A DNA stretch of 64,000 bases from Acidimicrobiia bacterium (GCA_016871275.1 VFZG01000014.1:1-64000); one strand, 5' to 3'. Shown: positions 44,037 through 53,180, counted from the first letter of the stretch. Notes: a model not told the origin generated them from the sequence alone. Numbers and translations are program-made.

Positions 44037-45406
44037 TCACCGTGCTCGGCGGCGGACCCGCAGGTGCCGCCGCATCGTTGCTGCTGGCTCGTCTCGGGCA
44101 TCCCGTTCAGTTGGTGACCAAGGCCGGGCGCGATCAACGCCTGGCGGTGTCGCTGCCACCGAGCTGCGCGAAGGTGTTCGATGCGCTTGGCATTGCTGCC
44201 GCCGTGGACGCCGCGGGCTTCCAGCGATCGACCGGCAACACCGCGTGGTGGGGCAGCGACCAGGCGCGGGTCGAGTACTTCGCTGATGGCGCGCGCGGCT
44301 GGCAGCTCGATGTCGGCCGGCTGGCCGACGTGATTCTCGCGGAGGCCATTGCCGCCGGCGTGCAGGTCGACCGGCGCATGGCCACCGATGCTCCAGGGGG
44401 GTTCGTGCTCGACTGCACCGGCCGTGCCGGCATCGTGGCGCGGGCCCGGGGCGTGCGCCGCCTGGACGGCGGACCCCGGACCATTGCGCTGATTGGCGAG
44501 TGGCGGCATTCGAGCGGATGGGCGGTAGCCGATCACACCCACACCTTGATTGAGTCGTACCGGGACGGATGGATGTGGTCGCTGCCGGTTGGCGACGGCG
44601 TTCGCCACGTGGCGGCCATGGTCGATCCACAACGGTCGGATCTGGCGCGCGCCGGATCGTCGACGCATGTCTACCTCGCGGAAGTCCGCAAGACGCGCAT
44701 CTTCAGCGGCCTCACCGCGGAGGCGACGCTGCAGGGCGGTCCGTGGGGATGGGACGCCACTCCCTACGACGCGACGGCGTATGCCGGTGACGACTGGCTG
44801 CTGGTCGGCGACGCCGGATCGTTCATCGACCCGCTGTCGTCGGCCGGCGTGAAGAAGGCGCTGGCGTCGGGGTGGCTGGCAGCCGTCACCGCCCACACCT
44901 GCGTGAAGACACCGGCGATGCGAACGCAGGCGCTGGCATTCTTCGACGCCCGCGAGCGTGAGATTGCATCACACATGCGGCGTGAGAGCCGGCAGTTTCT
45001 CGGGAGCGCGGCGTCGGGCCACGGGCGTCCGTTCTGGAGCGAACGCGCCGCCGACCTCGAGTTAGAGTCGGCGGCGAGCGCAAGCCTCCGCGAGGCGTTC
45101 GAGGCGCTGAAGCGAAGCAACGGGTGGTCACCGCGGGTCGGACCCGGCGTCGGCATCGCGCCGCGCCCCTGCGTGCGGGACAGCCTGATCGTGCTCGAGC
45201 CTCATGTGGTGACCGCCGAACATCCAAACGGGATTCGATACGTCCGCGGCGTCGACCTGGTTGCACTGCTCGACCTGGCGCCGGCGACGCGGCAGGTTCC
45301 GGAGGCGTACGAAATCTACCTGCAGAGGCTGGGACCTACCCGGCTCGATGATTTCCTGCTTGCGGTGGCGACGGCTGTTGCAGGCCGCTGGCTTGTGTCA
45401 GAATAG
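44033..45406 (+). CDS. qhpG: FAD-dependent monooxygenase of QHNDH biogenesis
   Basis: 457 residues. The FAD motif is TVLGGGPAGAAASLLLARLG, a second flavin motif WLLVGDAGSFIDPLSSAGVKKAL is near residue 265, and WWGSDQARVEYF and GWQLDVGRLADVIL follow tryptophan-halogenase/monooxygenase-like flavoproteins. In quinohemoprotein amine dehydrogenase loci QhpG hydroxylates the gamma-subunit Trp to help form CTQ. Location directly upstream of qhpA-D-C-B-F-E supports this identification. It starts at GTG 44033. The 71-base gap after it is the longest spacer inside the operon. Confidence 0.85.
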   Translation: MITVLGGGPAGAAASLLLARLGHPVQLVTKAGRDQRLAVSLPPSCAKVFDALGIAAAVDAAGFQRSTGNTAWWGSDQARVEYFADGARGWQLDVGRLADVILAEAIAAGVQVDRRMATDAPGGFVLDCTGRAGIVARARGVRRLDGGPRTIALIGEWRHSSGWAVADHTHTLIESYRDGWMWSLPVGDGVRHVAAMVDPQRSDLARAGSSTHVYLAEVRKTRIFSGLTAEATLQGGPWGWDATPYDATAYAGDDWLLVGDAGSFIDPLSSAGVKKALASGWLAAVTAHTCVKTPAMRTQALAFFDAREREIASHMRRESRQFLGSAASGHGRPFWSERAADLELESAASASLREAFEALKRSNGWSPRVGPGVGIAPRPCVRDSLIVLEPHVVTAEHPNGIRYVRGVDLVALLDLAPATRQVPEAYEIYLQRLGPTRLDDFLLAVATAVAGRWLVSE

Positions 45407-45426
45407 CGGCAAAATTCTTCCAGGCC

Positions 45427-45479
45427 CGCAGAAGGCACAGAAGACTCCAGGGCCACAGAAGGCTCAGAAGGCTCAGAAT
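45427..45479. repeat. 'CAGAAGGC' tandem phrase repeat before qhpA
   Basis: Imperfect tandem copies of CAGAAGGCWCAGAAG-like words fill the gap between qhpG and qhpA. The last AGAAGG (45466-45471) is 6 bases before ATG 45478 and can serve as the ribosome binding site of qhpA. Confidence 0.65.
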
Positions 45480-47205
45480 GATTACAGGTCGCGCTCTCAC
45501 CGTTGCTTTCGCTTTCGTTCCTGCGATCGCAATCGCCTTGGCCGCGCAGGCTCCGCAGCCCAGTGCCGCGCCGACCGCCAAGCCGGAAGAGGGCATTGCG
45601 ATCACCGACGCGACGGTCCAGAAGGCGTGCGGGACCTGTCACCGGCCGGACGACAAGGGACAGATGTCGCGCATTTCGTTCCAGCGCAACACGCCGGAAG
45701 GCTGGCAGACGCAGATTCAACGCATGGCGTCGCTCAACGGACTCAGCATCGAGCCGGCGACGGCGCGGCAGGTCGTGAAGTATCTCTCCGACCACCTCGG
45801 CCTCGCACCGGAAGAGGCGAAGCCGGCGGCGTGGGAAGCCGAACGGCGGCTGATCGACTTCACGTACGCCGCCAGCGCCGACGCCGAAGGCACCTGCAAC
45901 AAGTGTCACTCGCTCGGCCGCGTGATTTCGCAGCGGCGCACGCGCACGGAGTGGGATTTGCTGATCGCGATGCACCGCGGCTGGTATCCGCTGGTCGACA
46001 ACCAGGTCTTCCGCCGCAGCGGGCCACCGCCACGCGATGCGGCCGCGACCGATGGCCGCCCACCCGACAACCGGCATCCGATCGAGAAGGCGCTCGATCA
46101 CCTGGCGAAGACCTTCCCGCTGAAGACGCCCGAATGGACGGCGTGGTCCGCGAACATGCGATCGGCACGGTTGGAAGGCACCTGGACGCTGAGCGGCTGG
46201 GAACCGGGTAAGGGTGCGATCTACGGACGGGTGGTGGTGACCGCCGATCCCGCCAATCCCGACGAGTTCACGACGTCATCCACCTACCGCAGTGCCCGCA
46301 GCGGAGAAACCATCACCCGCACCGGCCGCGCCATCGTCTACACCGGGTTCCAATGGCGCGGCCGCTCCTCCGCGTCCGGACCCGACTCGACGCTGCGCGA
46401 AGTGATGCTGGTTGACCGCGACTGGCGCTCGATGGAGGGCCGCTGGTTTACCGGCGGCTACGACGAGCTGGGCGTCGACGTGAAGCTCGAGCGCGTGGGC
46501 GCCGAGACTCGTGTGCTGGGCACCGATCGCACGGCGCTTCGACGGGGAGCCACCGGCCAGGAGATCAGGATCTACGGCGCTAACCTCGGAACGTCGTTGC
46601 GGCCGTCGGACGTGGATCTCGGCCGCGGCATCACCGTTGCCCGCGTGGTGAGCACCGCCGCGGACGTCGCCACCGTGGCGGTTGACGTGGCGAAGGATGC
46701 CGCCGTTGGCGCACGCGACCTGTTCGTCGCGGGCTCGTCGCGATCGAAGGCGCTGGCGATCTACGACAGGATCGACACGATCAAGGTGAAGCCCGACTGG
46801 GCGATGGCCCGTGTCGGCGGTGACACGTTCCCGAAGATGCTGGCGCAGTTCGAGGCCTGGGGCTACAGCAACGGCGCCGACGGCAAACCGGACTCGCCGG
46901 ATGACATCGAACTCGGGCTGGTCGATGCCGCCTGGTCGATGGAAGAGTATGCGGCCACCTACCACGACGACGACATCAAGTTCGTAGGCGTGTTGAACGA
47001 GGCCACCGGCCGCTTCACGCCGAACGGCGACGGACCGAACCTGGCACGCTCCGGACAACGGAACAACATTGGCGACGTGTGGGTCGTGGCCAAAGTGGCC
47101 GGCGACGCGGTCGACGGCAAGCCCGCGGCGACGTTGCGTGCCCGGGCGCACTTGCTGGTCACGGTGCCGCTCTACATGCGCTTTGAACCGATGGGAGGCC
47201 GATGA
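45478..47205 (+). CDS. qhpA: Quinohemoprotein amine dehydrogenase alpha subunit (diheme cytochrome c)
   Basis: Large subunit of the periplasmic enzyme that oxidises primary amines to aldehyde plus ammonia. A signal peptide (AFVPAIAIALAAQA) is followed by two heme c sites, C51GTCH and C140NKCH, as in the Paracoccus and Pseudomonas enzymes. The rest, with FTTSSTYRSARSGETITRTGRA, YGANLGTSLRPSDVDLG and later beta domains, follows the three beta-domain plan of the family. 575 residues, near the usual size. Electrons pass from the CTQ cofactor through the hemes to a soluble cytochrome or azurin-type acceptor. It overlaps qhpD by 4 bases. Confidence 0.93.
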   Translation: MITGRALTVAFAFVPAIAIALAAQAPQPSAAPTAKPEEGIAITDATVQKACGTCHRPDDKGQMSRISFQRNTPEGWQTQIQRMASLNGLSIEPATARQVVKYLSDHLGLAPEEAKPAAWEAERRLIDFTYAASADAEGTCNKCHSLGRVISQRRTRTEWDLLIAMHRGWYPLVDNQVFRRSGPPPRDAAATDGRPPDNRHPIEKALDHLAKTFPLKTPEWTAWSANMRSARLEGTWTLSGWEPGKGAIYGRVVVTADPANPDEFTTSSTYRSARSGETITRTGRAIVYTGFQWRGRSSASGPDSTLREVMLVDRDWRSMEGRWFTGGYDELGVDVKLERVGAETRVLGTDRTALRRGATGQEIRIYGANLGTSLRPSDVDLGRGITVARVVSTAADVATVAVDVAKDAAVGARDLFVAGSSRSKALAIYDRIDTIKVKPDWAMARVGGDTFPKMLAQFEAWGYSNGADGKPDSPDDIELGLVDAAWSMEEYAATYHDDDIKFVGVLNEATGRFTPNGDGPNLARSGQRNNIGDVWVVAKVAGDAVDGKPAATLRARAHLLVTVPLYMRFEPMGGR

Positions 47206-48677
47206 TCGCTTCGACCTCGCTCAGCGCAGGCCAGATCGGCCTGCGCGAGTTCCACTCGTTCGAAGCGGCCGGCCGCCGGTTCGTCTACCTGGTGCCGAGC
47301 GCGGCGGTGTTTGCGCTCGACGACTGCTCGGCGGCGGTCCTCGAATCGCTGGCGCACGGGCCGCGCGCCGAAGACGAGCTGACGCGCGACCTGGCCGAAC
47401 GGTTCGATGCGGCTGACGTCACCAGCACGATCGCGGAGCTGCATCGGGTGCGGGCGCTGGGACGTGCCGACGGCGCGCCCGCATCGGTCCCCAAGATCAT
47501 CCCGCTGCAGCCGGTTCCGTTGCAGACCCTGGTGGTGAACGTCACCAACCAGTGCAATCTGAGCTGCACGTATTGCTACGAGTACGGCGAAGACAAGATC
47601 GTCGACACCGAGAACGGCAGGCAGCCGAAGTTCATGAGCGAGGCGACGGCGCGCGACGCGATCGAGTTCGCCTTGCGCGAGTCGCGCGACAATCCCCGCG
47701 CCCACATCACGTTCTTCGGCGGCGAGACGCTGATGAACTTCCCCGTGCTGAAGTCGACCATCGGCTACGCCCGGCGGCGAGCCGCGGAGGCCGGCAAAGA
47801 GATTGATTTCAGCCTGACCACGAACGCGACGCTGCTGCGGCCGGACGTTATCGAATTCCTCGCCGAGGAGCGCGTCGGCGTGACGATCTCGATCGACGGC
47901 CCGGAGGAGATGCAGGACAAGTTCCGCGTCTTCAACAACGGCGCCGGCAGCTACGCGATGGCGGCGCCGAAGATCAAGGCGCTGCTGGCGCGGCATCGCT
48001 CGCGCCCGATCGGCGCTCGGGTGACCTTGACGCGCCAGACGCTCGACGTCCGCAGGATCTATCGTCACCTCACGGACGAACTGGGCTTCTGGGAAGTGGG
48101 CTTCGCGCCGGTGACGACCGCGCCGGGCCGCGATTACGCGATCTCGGATGGCGGCTTCGATCACCTGCTGTCGCAATTCCGCGACCTGGCGGCCGAGTAC
48201 CTCGACGCGGCGCTCCAGAACCGCCATCACGGCTTCTCGAATATCCGCGAGACCCTGCAGGAGATTCATCACGGTCACGCCAAGGCCTACCCGTGCGGGG
48301 CGGGGCTCGGCTTGATGGGCGTATCGACCGACGGCAACGTGGCGCTGTGCCATCGATTCGCCGGCTCCGACGACCACACGCTCGGTACCGTCCGCGACGG
48401 CGTGTCGTGGGAGCAGCAGCAGGCGTTCCTCGAGACCCACCACGTCTCGAGCAAGACGGATTGCACCACCTGCTGGGCGCGGCCGATCTGCGCCGGCGGG
48501 TGTTACCACGAAGCGCACACGCGCTACGGCGAAACGACCCGGCCCAACCTGCACTACTGCGAGTGGATTCGCGGCTGGACGCACACCTGCCTCGAAATCT
48601 ATGGTGAGCTGGCGGAGCGGAATCCCGCGTTCCTGCGCCAGTTCGATGATGAAGACGTTGCGGAGAAGGTTTCATGA
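47202..48677 (+). CDS. qhpD: Radical SAM/SPASM thioether-forming maturase of the gamma subunit
   Basis: 491 residues. The radical SAM site is CNLSCTYCYEYGED, with ITFFGGETLMNF as the SAM-binding GGE region. C-terminal auxiliary cluster residues lie in ALCHRF, DCTTCWARPICAGGCYHEA and LHYCEW, the SPASM pattern. An N-terminal ~100-residue domain resembles RiPP-recognition modules. In known systems QhpD makes the three Cys-to-Asp/Glu thioether bonds in QhpC before export. It overlaps qhpA and qhpC by 4 bases each, so it is synthesised with its substrate. Confidence 0.94.
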   Translation: MIASTSLSAGQIGLREFHSFEAAGRRFVYLVPSAAVFALDDCSAAVLESLAHGPRAEDELTRDLAERFDAADVTSTIAELHRVRALGRADGAPASVPKIIPLQPVPLQTLVVNVTNQCNLSCTYCYEYGEDKIVDTENGRQPKFMSEATARDAIEFALRESRDNPRAHITFFGGETLMNFPVLKSTIGYARRRAAEAGKEIDFSLTTNATLLRPDVIEFLAEERVGVTISIDGPEEMQDKFRVFNNGAGSYAMAAPKIKALLARHRSRPIGARVTLTRQTLDVRRIYRHLTDELGFWEVGFAPVTTAPGRDYAISDGGFDHLLSQFRDLAAEYLDAALQNRHHGFSNIRETLQEIHHGHAKAYPCGAGLGLMGVSTDGNVALCHRFAGSDDHTLGTVRDGVSWEQQQAFLETHHVSSKTDCTTCWARPICAGGCYHEAHTRYGETTRPNLHYCEWIRGWTHTCLEIYGELAERNPAFLRQFDDEDVAEKVS

Positions 48678-49027
48678 AGCATCTGACCCCGGTGAATCGC
48701 AAGGCCGCTCGCGTTGAAGCGGTCACGAAGGATGTAGTTGCCCTCCAGCAGGGCGGCCCGCCGCAGCAGCCCGAGCCGCCACACATTCCCCACGGCTGCT
48801 CGCTGGTGTTCTCGCCAGGCTGGGAGGCCGACCGCACCGGCGGGACGGCCGGACTCTGCCAGCCGGTCGAGCGCGACCTGTTCGACTGCCACATGGGCTG
48901 CTTCTGGCCGGCGCAAGTGCCGGACCAGCTGAATCACGCGCCGGACTGGACCGCGAAGTGCGCGGCCGCGCAGAAAGACTGGCGCAAGATCGACCTGATC
49001 TTCCCGGACGACGAGAACAAGAAGTGA
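48674..49027 (+). CDS. qhpC: Quinohemoprotein amine dehydrogenase gamma subunit precursor (CTQ peptide)
   Basis: 117 residues: a leader of about 35 residues beginning MKHLTPVNRKAARVEAVT, then the core. Using the known numbering of the Paracoccus/Pseudomonas gamma subunit, all modified residues are kept at the same spacing: C42 with E51, C62 with D68, C76 with D84 (three thioether bridges), and C72 with W78 (cysteine tryptophylquinone). The core reads GCSLVFSPGWEADR, LCQPVERDLFDCHMGCFWPAQVPD. The leader is longer than the 28 residues I recall for the Paracoccus protein. It overlaps both neighbours by 4 bases. Confidence 0.95.
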   Translation: MKHLTPVNRKAARVEAVTKDVVALQQGGPPQQPEPPHIPHGCSLVFSPGWEADRTGGTAGLCQPVERDLFDCHMGCFWPAQVPDQLNHAPDWTAKCAAAQKDWRKIDLIFPDDENKK

Positions 49028-50127
49028 GAGCGATTCTTCCGGCGCTGATCGTGCTGAGCGCCACGGCGCTCTCGGCTCAGAAACCGGTCACTCCAGCCGG
49101 CGGCAATCACCTGATGTACATCGGCACCTACGCCGGCTCAATCCAGATCTTCGACGAGGCCACCGAGGCACTGACCGGTGAAATCAAGTTGAAGACCGGC
49201 ATTCCGCGATCGCTGACGCTGTCGCAGTCGCGAACCACGTTCTACGTGCTCGACTCCACCAACGAGCGCATCGAGATCGTCGACATTGCAACCCGGGCGA
49301 CCACCGAGACGTTCACGCTCAGCGAGGGCAACAAGAAGGTCCGTATTCGCGGCATGCAGGTCGACCCGCTCGAGCGGTTCCTGATCCTGCTGACACGCTC
49401 GGCCACCAGGCAGATCGATCGCTGGGAGATTGGCGACATTTCGATGCAGCTCTACGACCTCGCCCAGAAGAAGGTGACGCGCAGCATTCCGTGGCCGCGC
49501 GGGGAAGAGCGCGAGTTCGTCAACATCCGGTTCTCGCCCGACGGCAAGCTGCTGTATTTCTTCGGCGACGACGTGCTGATTCTTGAGACCACCAATTTCA
49601 CCGAGGTTGACACCTGGCCGCTGAGCCGGCCGATTGAGCCGGGCCTCGGCCGCGTCAACTTTGGCGCGGTCGATGATTTCAACGAGGATCCCGGTTTCTT
49701 CACCGGCCTGTTCACGTCGCAGGATCCGATCCAGAACCGCCGGATCATGAACCTCGGCCGCGTCAACCTGGTGGCGAAGACCATCGACCTGACACCAGTC
49801 GGCCCGGCCGAAGGCATCAGCTTTGCCATGTCGTTGGACCGCAAGCGCGCCTGGGGATTGCTGCAGGGTGGCGGCAGCGCGACGCAACCCATCGGCCGCT
49901 ATGAGTTCTGGGCGTTCGACGTCACCGCGCGGAAGCTCATCAGTCGCACTGCGTTCGAAGGCCGCCCGCGCATGGCGCTCCGGGTGTCGTCGAACGGCAG
50001 GCTGCTCTACATCTACCAGGCCGGTGAGACCATCGACGTGTATGACTCGACGTCGTACAAGAAGCTGCGCACGATCGAGATGAACGCCGATCAGACGACG
50101 AGCCTGTTCATCCTGCCGAGGAAATAG
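49024..50127 (+). CDS. qhpB: Quinohemoprotein amine dehydrogenase beta subunit (beta-propeller)
   Basis: 367 residues with a signal peptide (ILPALIVLSATALSAQ). Repeats of the form LYIGTYAGSIQIFDEATE, FYVLDSTNERIEIVDIA and LLYIYQAGETIDVYDST are blades of a seven-bladed propeller, as in the QHNDH beta subunit, which sits against the gamma subunit and contributes to the active site. The GTG start at 49024 overlaps the qhpC stop by 4 bases. Ends just before a GGCCTCC phrase repeat. Confidence 0.92.
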   Translation: MRAILPALIVLSATALSAQKPVTPAGGNHLMYIGTYAGSIQIFDEATEALTGEIKLKTGIPRSLTLSQSRTTFYVLDSTNERIEIVDIATRATTETFTLSEGNKKVRIRGMQVDPLERFLILLTRSATRQIDRWEIGDISMQLYDLAQKKVTRSIPWPRGEEREFVNIRFSPDGKLLYFFGDDVLILETTNFTEVDTWPLSRPIEPGLGRVNFGAVDDFNEDPGFFTGLFTSQDPIQNRRIMNLGRVNLVAKTIDLTPVGPAEGISFAMSLDRKRAWGLLQGGGSATQPIGRYEFWAFDVTARKLISRTAFEGRPRMALRVSSNGRLLYIYQAGETIDVYDSTSYKKLRTIEMNADQTTSLFILPRK

Positions 50128-50154
50128 GCCTCCGGGCCTCCGGGTCCTCCTGGC
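50128..50154. repeat. GCCTCCGG tandem phrase repeat
   Basis: GCCTCCGGGCCTCCGGGTCC forms most of the 31-base gap between qhpB and qhpF. No Shine-Dalgarno is visible before qhpF. Confidence 0.6.
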
Positions 50155-50158
50155 ACTC

Positions 50159-51916
50159 ATGGACCGACGAGCCTTTCGATACCTCGTCCCGTACTGGCGG
50201 CGGCTGGTCCTCGTGCTCGTCATCAGCCTGATCAGCACCGCCACCACGCTGATCATTCCCTATCTCTCGAAGGACCTGATCGACACGGCGCTGGTCGGCC
50301 GCGATCTCGATGCGCTGCGGCGCATTGTCGCGTGGTTTATCGGCCTGGGTGTGCTCGGGTTCGTGTTGAACGTCACCAGCGGACTCCGCTACACCCGCGT
50401 CTCCGCGGAGATCCTGTTCGACATGCGCCTGGCGCTGTACGCGCACCTGCAGCGGCTGTCGCCGCGCTTCTACGCCCGGACGCGGCTGGGTGACATCGTC
50501 TCCCGGCTGAACAACGACATCAGCGAAATCCAGCGCGTGGCCGCGGAAGCGGCGCTCGCATGGGTCGGCAACGTGCTGTTTCTCGCCGGCAGCCTGGCGA
50601 TGATGGTGTGGCTCGACTGGCGGCTGGCGATCGTGGCGCTGGCGCCGTTGCCGATCAGCTTGATTGCACTGGCGTTCTACCGGCGGCGCCTGGAGAGCCG
50701 GGTCGCGGAACTCCGGCAACGCAGCGCCGACATCGGCAGCTTCCTGATCGAAACGCTGCAGGCGGCATCGCTGGTGGTGGCGTCGAACGCCCAGGCGCGC
50801 GAACAGGATCGGTTTCGCGGCCTCAACGGCGCGTTCATCGAGGCGCTGATGCGCATGCAGCGCGTCACCTACTTCGCCGGCGGCCTGCCGGGCACGGTCC
50901 TGTCGGTGGGATCGGCGATCGCGTTCTTCTACGGCGGTCTGCGGGTGATCGACGGCACGCTGACGCTGGGAACGATGGGTGCGTTTCTCGCCTACCAGAT
51001 GCGCGTGTTTGCGCCGGCACAGGCGCTGATGGGGTTGTGGGCCAGCCTGGCGACCGCGAAGGTGTCGTGGCTCCGCGTGCTGGAAATCCTCGACGCGCCG
51101 ATCGACGTCGTCGAACGTGCCGATGCGCAGCCGATCGTGGATCCAAAAGGCGAGTTGTCATTCGAGGGCGTGACGCTTGGCACCGATCGGTCGCGCGTCC
51201 TGGACGAGGTGTCGTTCGTGGCGGGGCCCGGACAAACCGTGGCGCTGGTTGGCGGCAGCGGCGTTGGCAAGTCGACGATTGCCTATCTGGCCGCGCGGCT
51301 GCTCGATCCGGAGTCCGGAGCGGTACGACTCGACGGCCTGGACCTTCGAAGCCTGACCCTCGACAGCGTCCGGCGTCACGTTGTGCTGGTCGAGCAGGAG
51401 CCCACGCTCCTTCACGCCACGATTGAGGAGAACATCCGTTACGTCAGACCGTCAGCGACGAGCGACGATCTTCGAAGGGCGGCTGAAGCGGCCGGCATTG
51501 CCGCCTTCGTGGCGTCGCTGCCAGAGGGCTATGCAACCGTCGTCGGCGAGCGCGGATTGGCGGTGTCGGCCGGCGAGCGCCAGCGCATCGCCCTGGCGCG
51601 GGCGTTTGTGGCCGATCCGGCCGTGCTGGTCATGGACGAGCCCACCGCGGCGCTCGACGCAATCGCGCAGCGGCAGGTGATTGCTGGTTCGCGGGCGGTG
51701 ATGCGCGGCCGCACCACGCTGCTCATCACCCATCGCCGCGAAGTGGCCATGGCGGCCGATCATGTCGTGGTGCTCGATGGCGCGCGGGTGGTCGATGCCG
51801 GCGCACCGCTCGATCTGGCAGAACGCTCGACGGCGTTCGCGCGCCTGTTTGAGCTCGACGTGTCTGCCGGAGCGCCTGGCGCGAGGGGGGACCTTCCTGC
51901 AGGCACGGTCGCGTGA
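50159..51916 (+). CDS. qhpF: ABC transporter (fused permease-ATPase) of QHNDH maturation
   Basis: 585 residues: six hydrophobic segments, then an ATPase. Walker A is VGGSGVGKSTIAYLAARLL, the signature is VSAGERQRIALARAF rather than the usual LSGGQ, and Walker B is VLVMDEPTAALD. In known qhp clusters QhpF exports the modified and trimmed gamma subunit to the periplasm, which lacks a Sec signal. Position between qhpB and qhpE fits. Overlaps qhpE by 4 bases. Confidence 0.9.
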   Translation: MDRRAFRYLVPYWRRLVLVLVISLISTATTLIIPYLSKDLIDTALVGRDLDALRRIVAWFIGLGVLGFVLNVTSGLRYTRVSAEILFDMRLALYAHLQRLSPRFYARTRLGDIVSRLNNDISEIQRVAAEAALAWVGNVLFLAGSLAMMVWLDWRLAIVALAPLPISLIALAFYRRRLESRVAELRQRSADIGSFLIETLQAASLVVASNAQAREQDRFRGLNGAFIEALMRMQRVTYFAGGLPGTVLSVGSAIAFFYGGLRVIDGTLTLGTMGAFLAYQMRVFAPAQALMGLWASLATAKVSWLRVLEILDAPIDVVERADAQPIVDPKGELSFEGVTLGTDRSRVLDEVSFVAGPGQTVALVGGSGVGKSTIAYLAARLLDPESGAVRLDGLDLRSLTLDSVRRHVVLVEQEPTLLHATIEENIRYVRPSATSDDLRRAAEAAGIAAFVASLPEGYATVVGERGLAVSAGERQRIALARAFVADPAVLVMDEPTAALDAIAQRQVIAGSRAVMRGRTTLLITHRREVAMAADHVVVLDGARVVDAGAPLDLAERSTAFARLFELDVSAGAPGARGDLPAGTVA

Positions 51917-52593
51917 CGCGGACCGTTCGCGTGGCCGTGATCGACAGCGGCGTCCACGCATCGCACCCACACGTCGGCGGCGTCGCGGGCGGTATTGGCG
52001 TTGACGACGATGGACAACTGACAGACGACTACGTCGATCGACTCGGGCACGGCACCGCCGTGACGGCTGCCATCAAGGAAAAGGCGCCCGCGGCCGCCAT
52101 TCATGTCATCAAGGTGTTCGACCGTGAGCTGAACGCCACTGGCCGCGCGCTGGTGGCGGCGTGCGAACAGGCGCTGGTGAGCGGTGCGGAGATCGTCAAC
52201 CTGAGTCTCGGGACCCGGAACCCCGAACACGAGCCGCTCTTGACCGAGGTGGTGACGCGGCTGCGCGCGTCCGGCGCAGTGGTGATTGCCGCCGGCCCGG
52301 TGGACGGCATTCGGTGGCTGCCGGGATCGACCGCCGGCGTCTGGGCGGTGACGCTGGACTGGAGCGTCCCCCGCGATGGCTGCAAGCTCGATCGGCTGTC
52401 GTCGAACGGCGCCGGCTTTCGCGCGTCCGGCTATCCGCGCCCGATACCGGGTGTGCCGCCAGAGCGGAATCTGCAGGGACTGAGTTTTGCCGTCGCGAAC
52501 GTGACCGGCGTCGTGGCGCGCCTGTTGGCGCAAGCGGAGGCCGGTGACCCGGCCTCCGTGGTGGCGCGTGCTTTCGAACGAGGATTGCTGTGA
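51913..52593 (+). CDS. qhpE: Subtilisin-like leader peptidase of QHNDH maturation
   Basis: 226 residues, short for subtilases and without a signal peptide, so cytoplasmic. The triad is Asp in VAVIDSGVHASHP, His in RLGHGTAV, and Ser in QGLSFAVANVTG. In known systems QhpE removes the QhpC leader after the thioether bridges form. GTG start at 51913. Last gene of the qhp block; the next gene (GNAT) follows after 77 bases without obvious function in this pathway. Confidence 0.92.
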   Translation: MTRTVRVAVIDSGVHASHPHVGGVAGGIGVDDDGQLTDDYVDRLGHGTAVTAAIKEKAPAAAIHVIKVFDRELNATGRALVAACEQALVSGAEIVNLSLGTRNPEHEPLLTEVVTRLRASGAVVIAAGPVDGIRWLPGSTAGVWAVTLDWSVPRDGCKLDRLSSNGAGFRASGYPRPIPGVPPERNLQGLSFAVANVTGVVARLLAQAEAGDPASVVARAFERGLL

Positions 52594-52670
52594 TCGCCGC
52601 CTGACGTGGACTGGATCCCATTACCCTTCAGTAGTTCCCAGGGTTCCGGCCGACGGACTACGATCGTGCG

Positions 52671-53180
52671 GTGACGATTCGCACCGCCACCGCCGCCGAC
52701 GCCGCCACGCTCGCGGACCTGGCGCGCCGCACCTTCTACGACACCTTCGCGCCGGCCAGCGATGCGGGCGACATGGCGCTCCACCTGGCCAAGGCGTACG
52801 GTGTTGATCAACAGACGCGTGAGATCGAGGATCGTGACATCACGACGCTGCTGGTCGAAAACGGCGGCCAGGCGATTGCGTACGCACAGGTGCGCGAGGG
52901 ACACCTGCCGGACTGCGTCACTGCGGAGAAGCCGATCGAGCTCTGGCGCTTCTACGTCGATCGCAGCTGGCATGGCCGCGGGATTGCGCAGCCGCTGATG
53001 GAGCGCGTCATGCTGGAAGCCCGGCAGCGTGGCGCCCGGCTGCTGTGGTTGGGCGTCTGGGAACACAACGCGCGGGCGCGGGCGTTCTACGCGAAATGTG
53101 GTTTCGCGGTGGCCGGACAGCACATATTCTTGTTTGGCACCGATCCGCAGACCGATCTTGTGATGGTGACGCCACTGTGA
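52671..53180 (+). CDS. GNAT family N-acetyltransferase
   Basis: 169 residues. IRTATAADAATLADLARRTF at the start, the acetyl-CoA-binding loop RSWHGRGIAQPLMERVM (R/Q-x2-G-x-G/A), and LWLGVWEHNARARAFYAKCGF are classic GNAT motifs. GTG start. The acceptor is unknown. It overlaps the M28 peptidase gene by one base. Confidence 0.92.
   Translation: MTIRTATAADAATLADLARRTFYDTFAPASDAGDMALHLAKAYGVDQQTREIEDRDITTLLVENGGQAIAYAQVREGHLPDCVTAEKPIELWRFYVDRSWHGRGIAQPLMERVMLEARQRGARLLWLGVWEHNARARAFYAKCGFAVAGQHIFLFGTDPQTDLVMVTPL

Noticed and set aside
45478-47205. Reading the diheme protein as a cytochrome c peroxidase or photosynthetic cytochrome
   Set aside because: The spacing of the two CxxCH sites, the beta domains after them and the qhp neighbours fit QHNDH alpha only.
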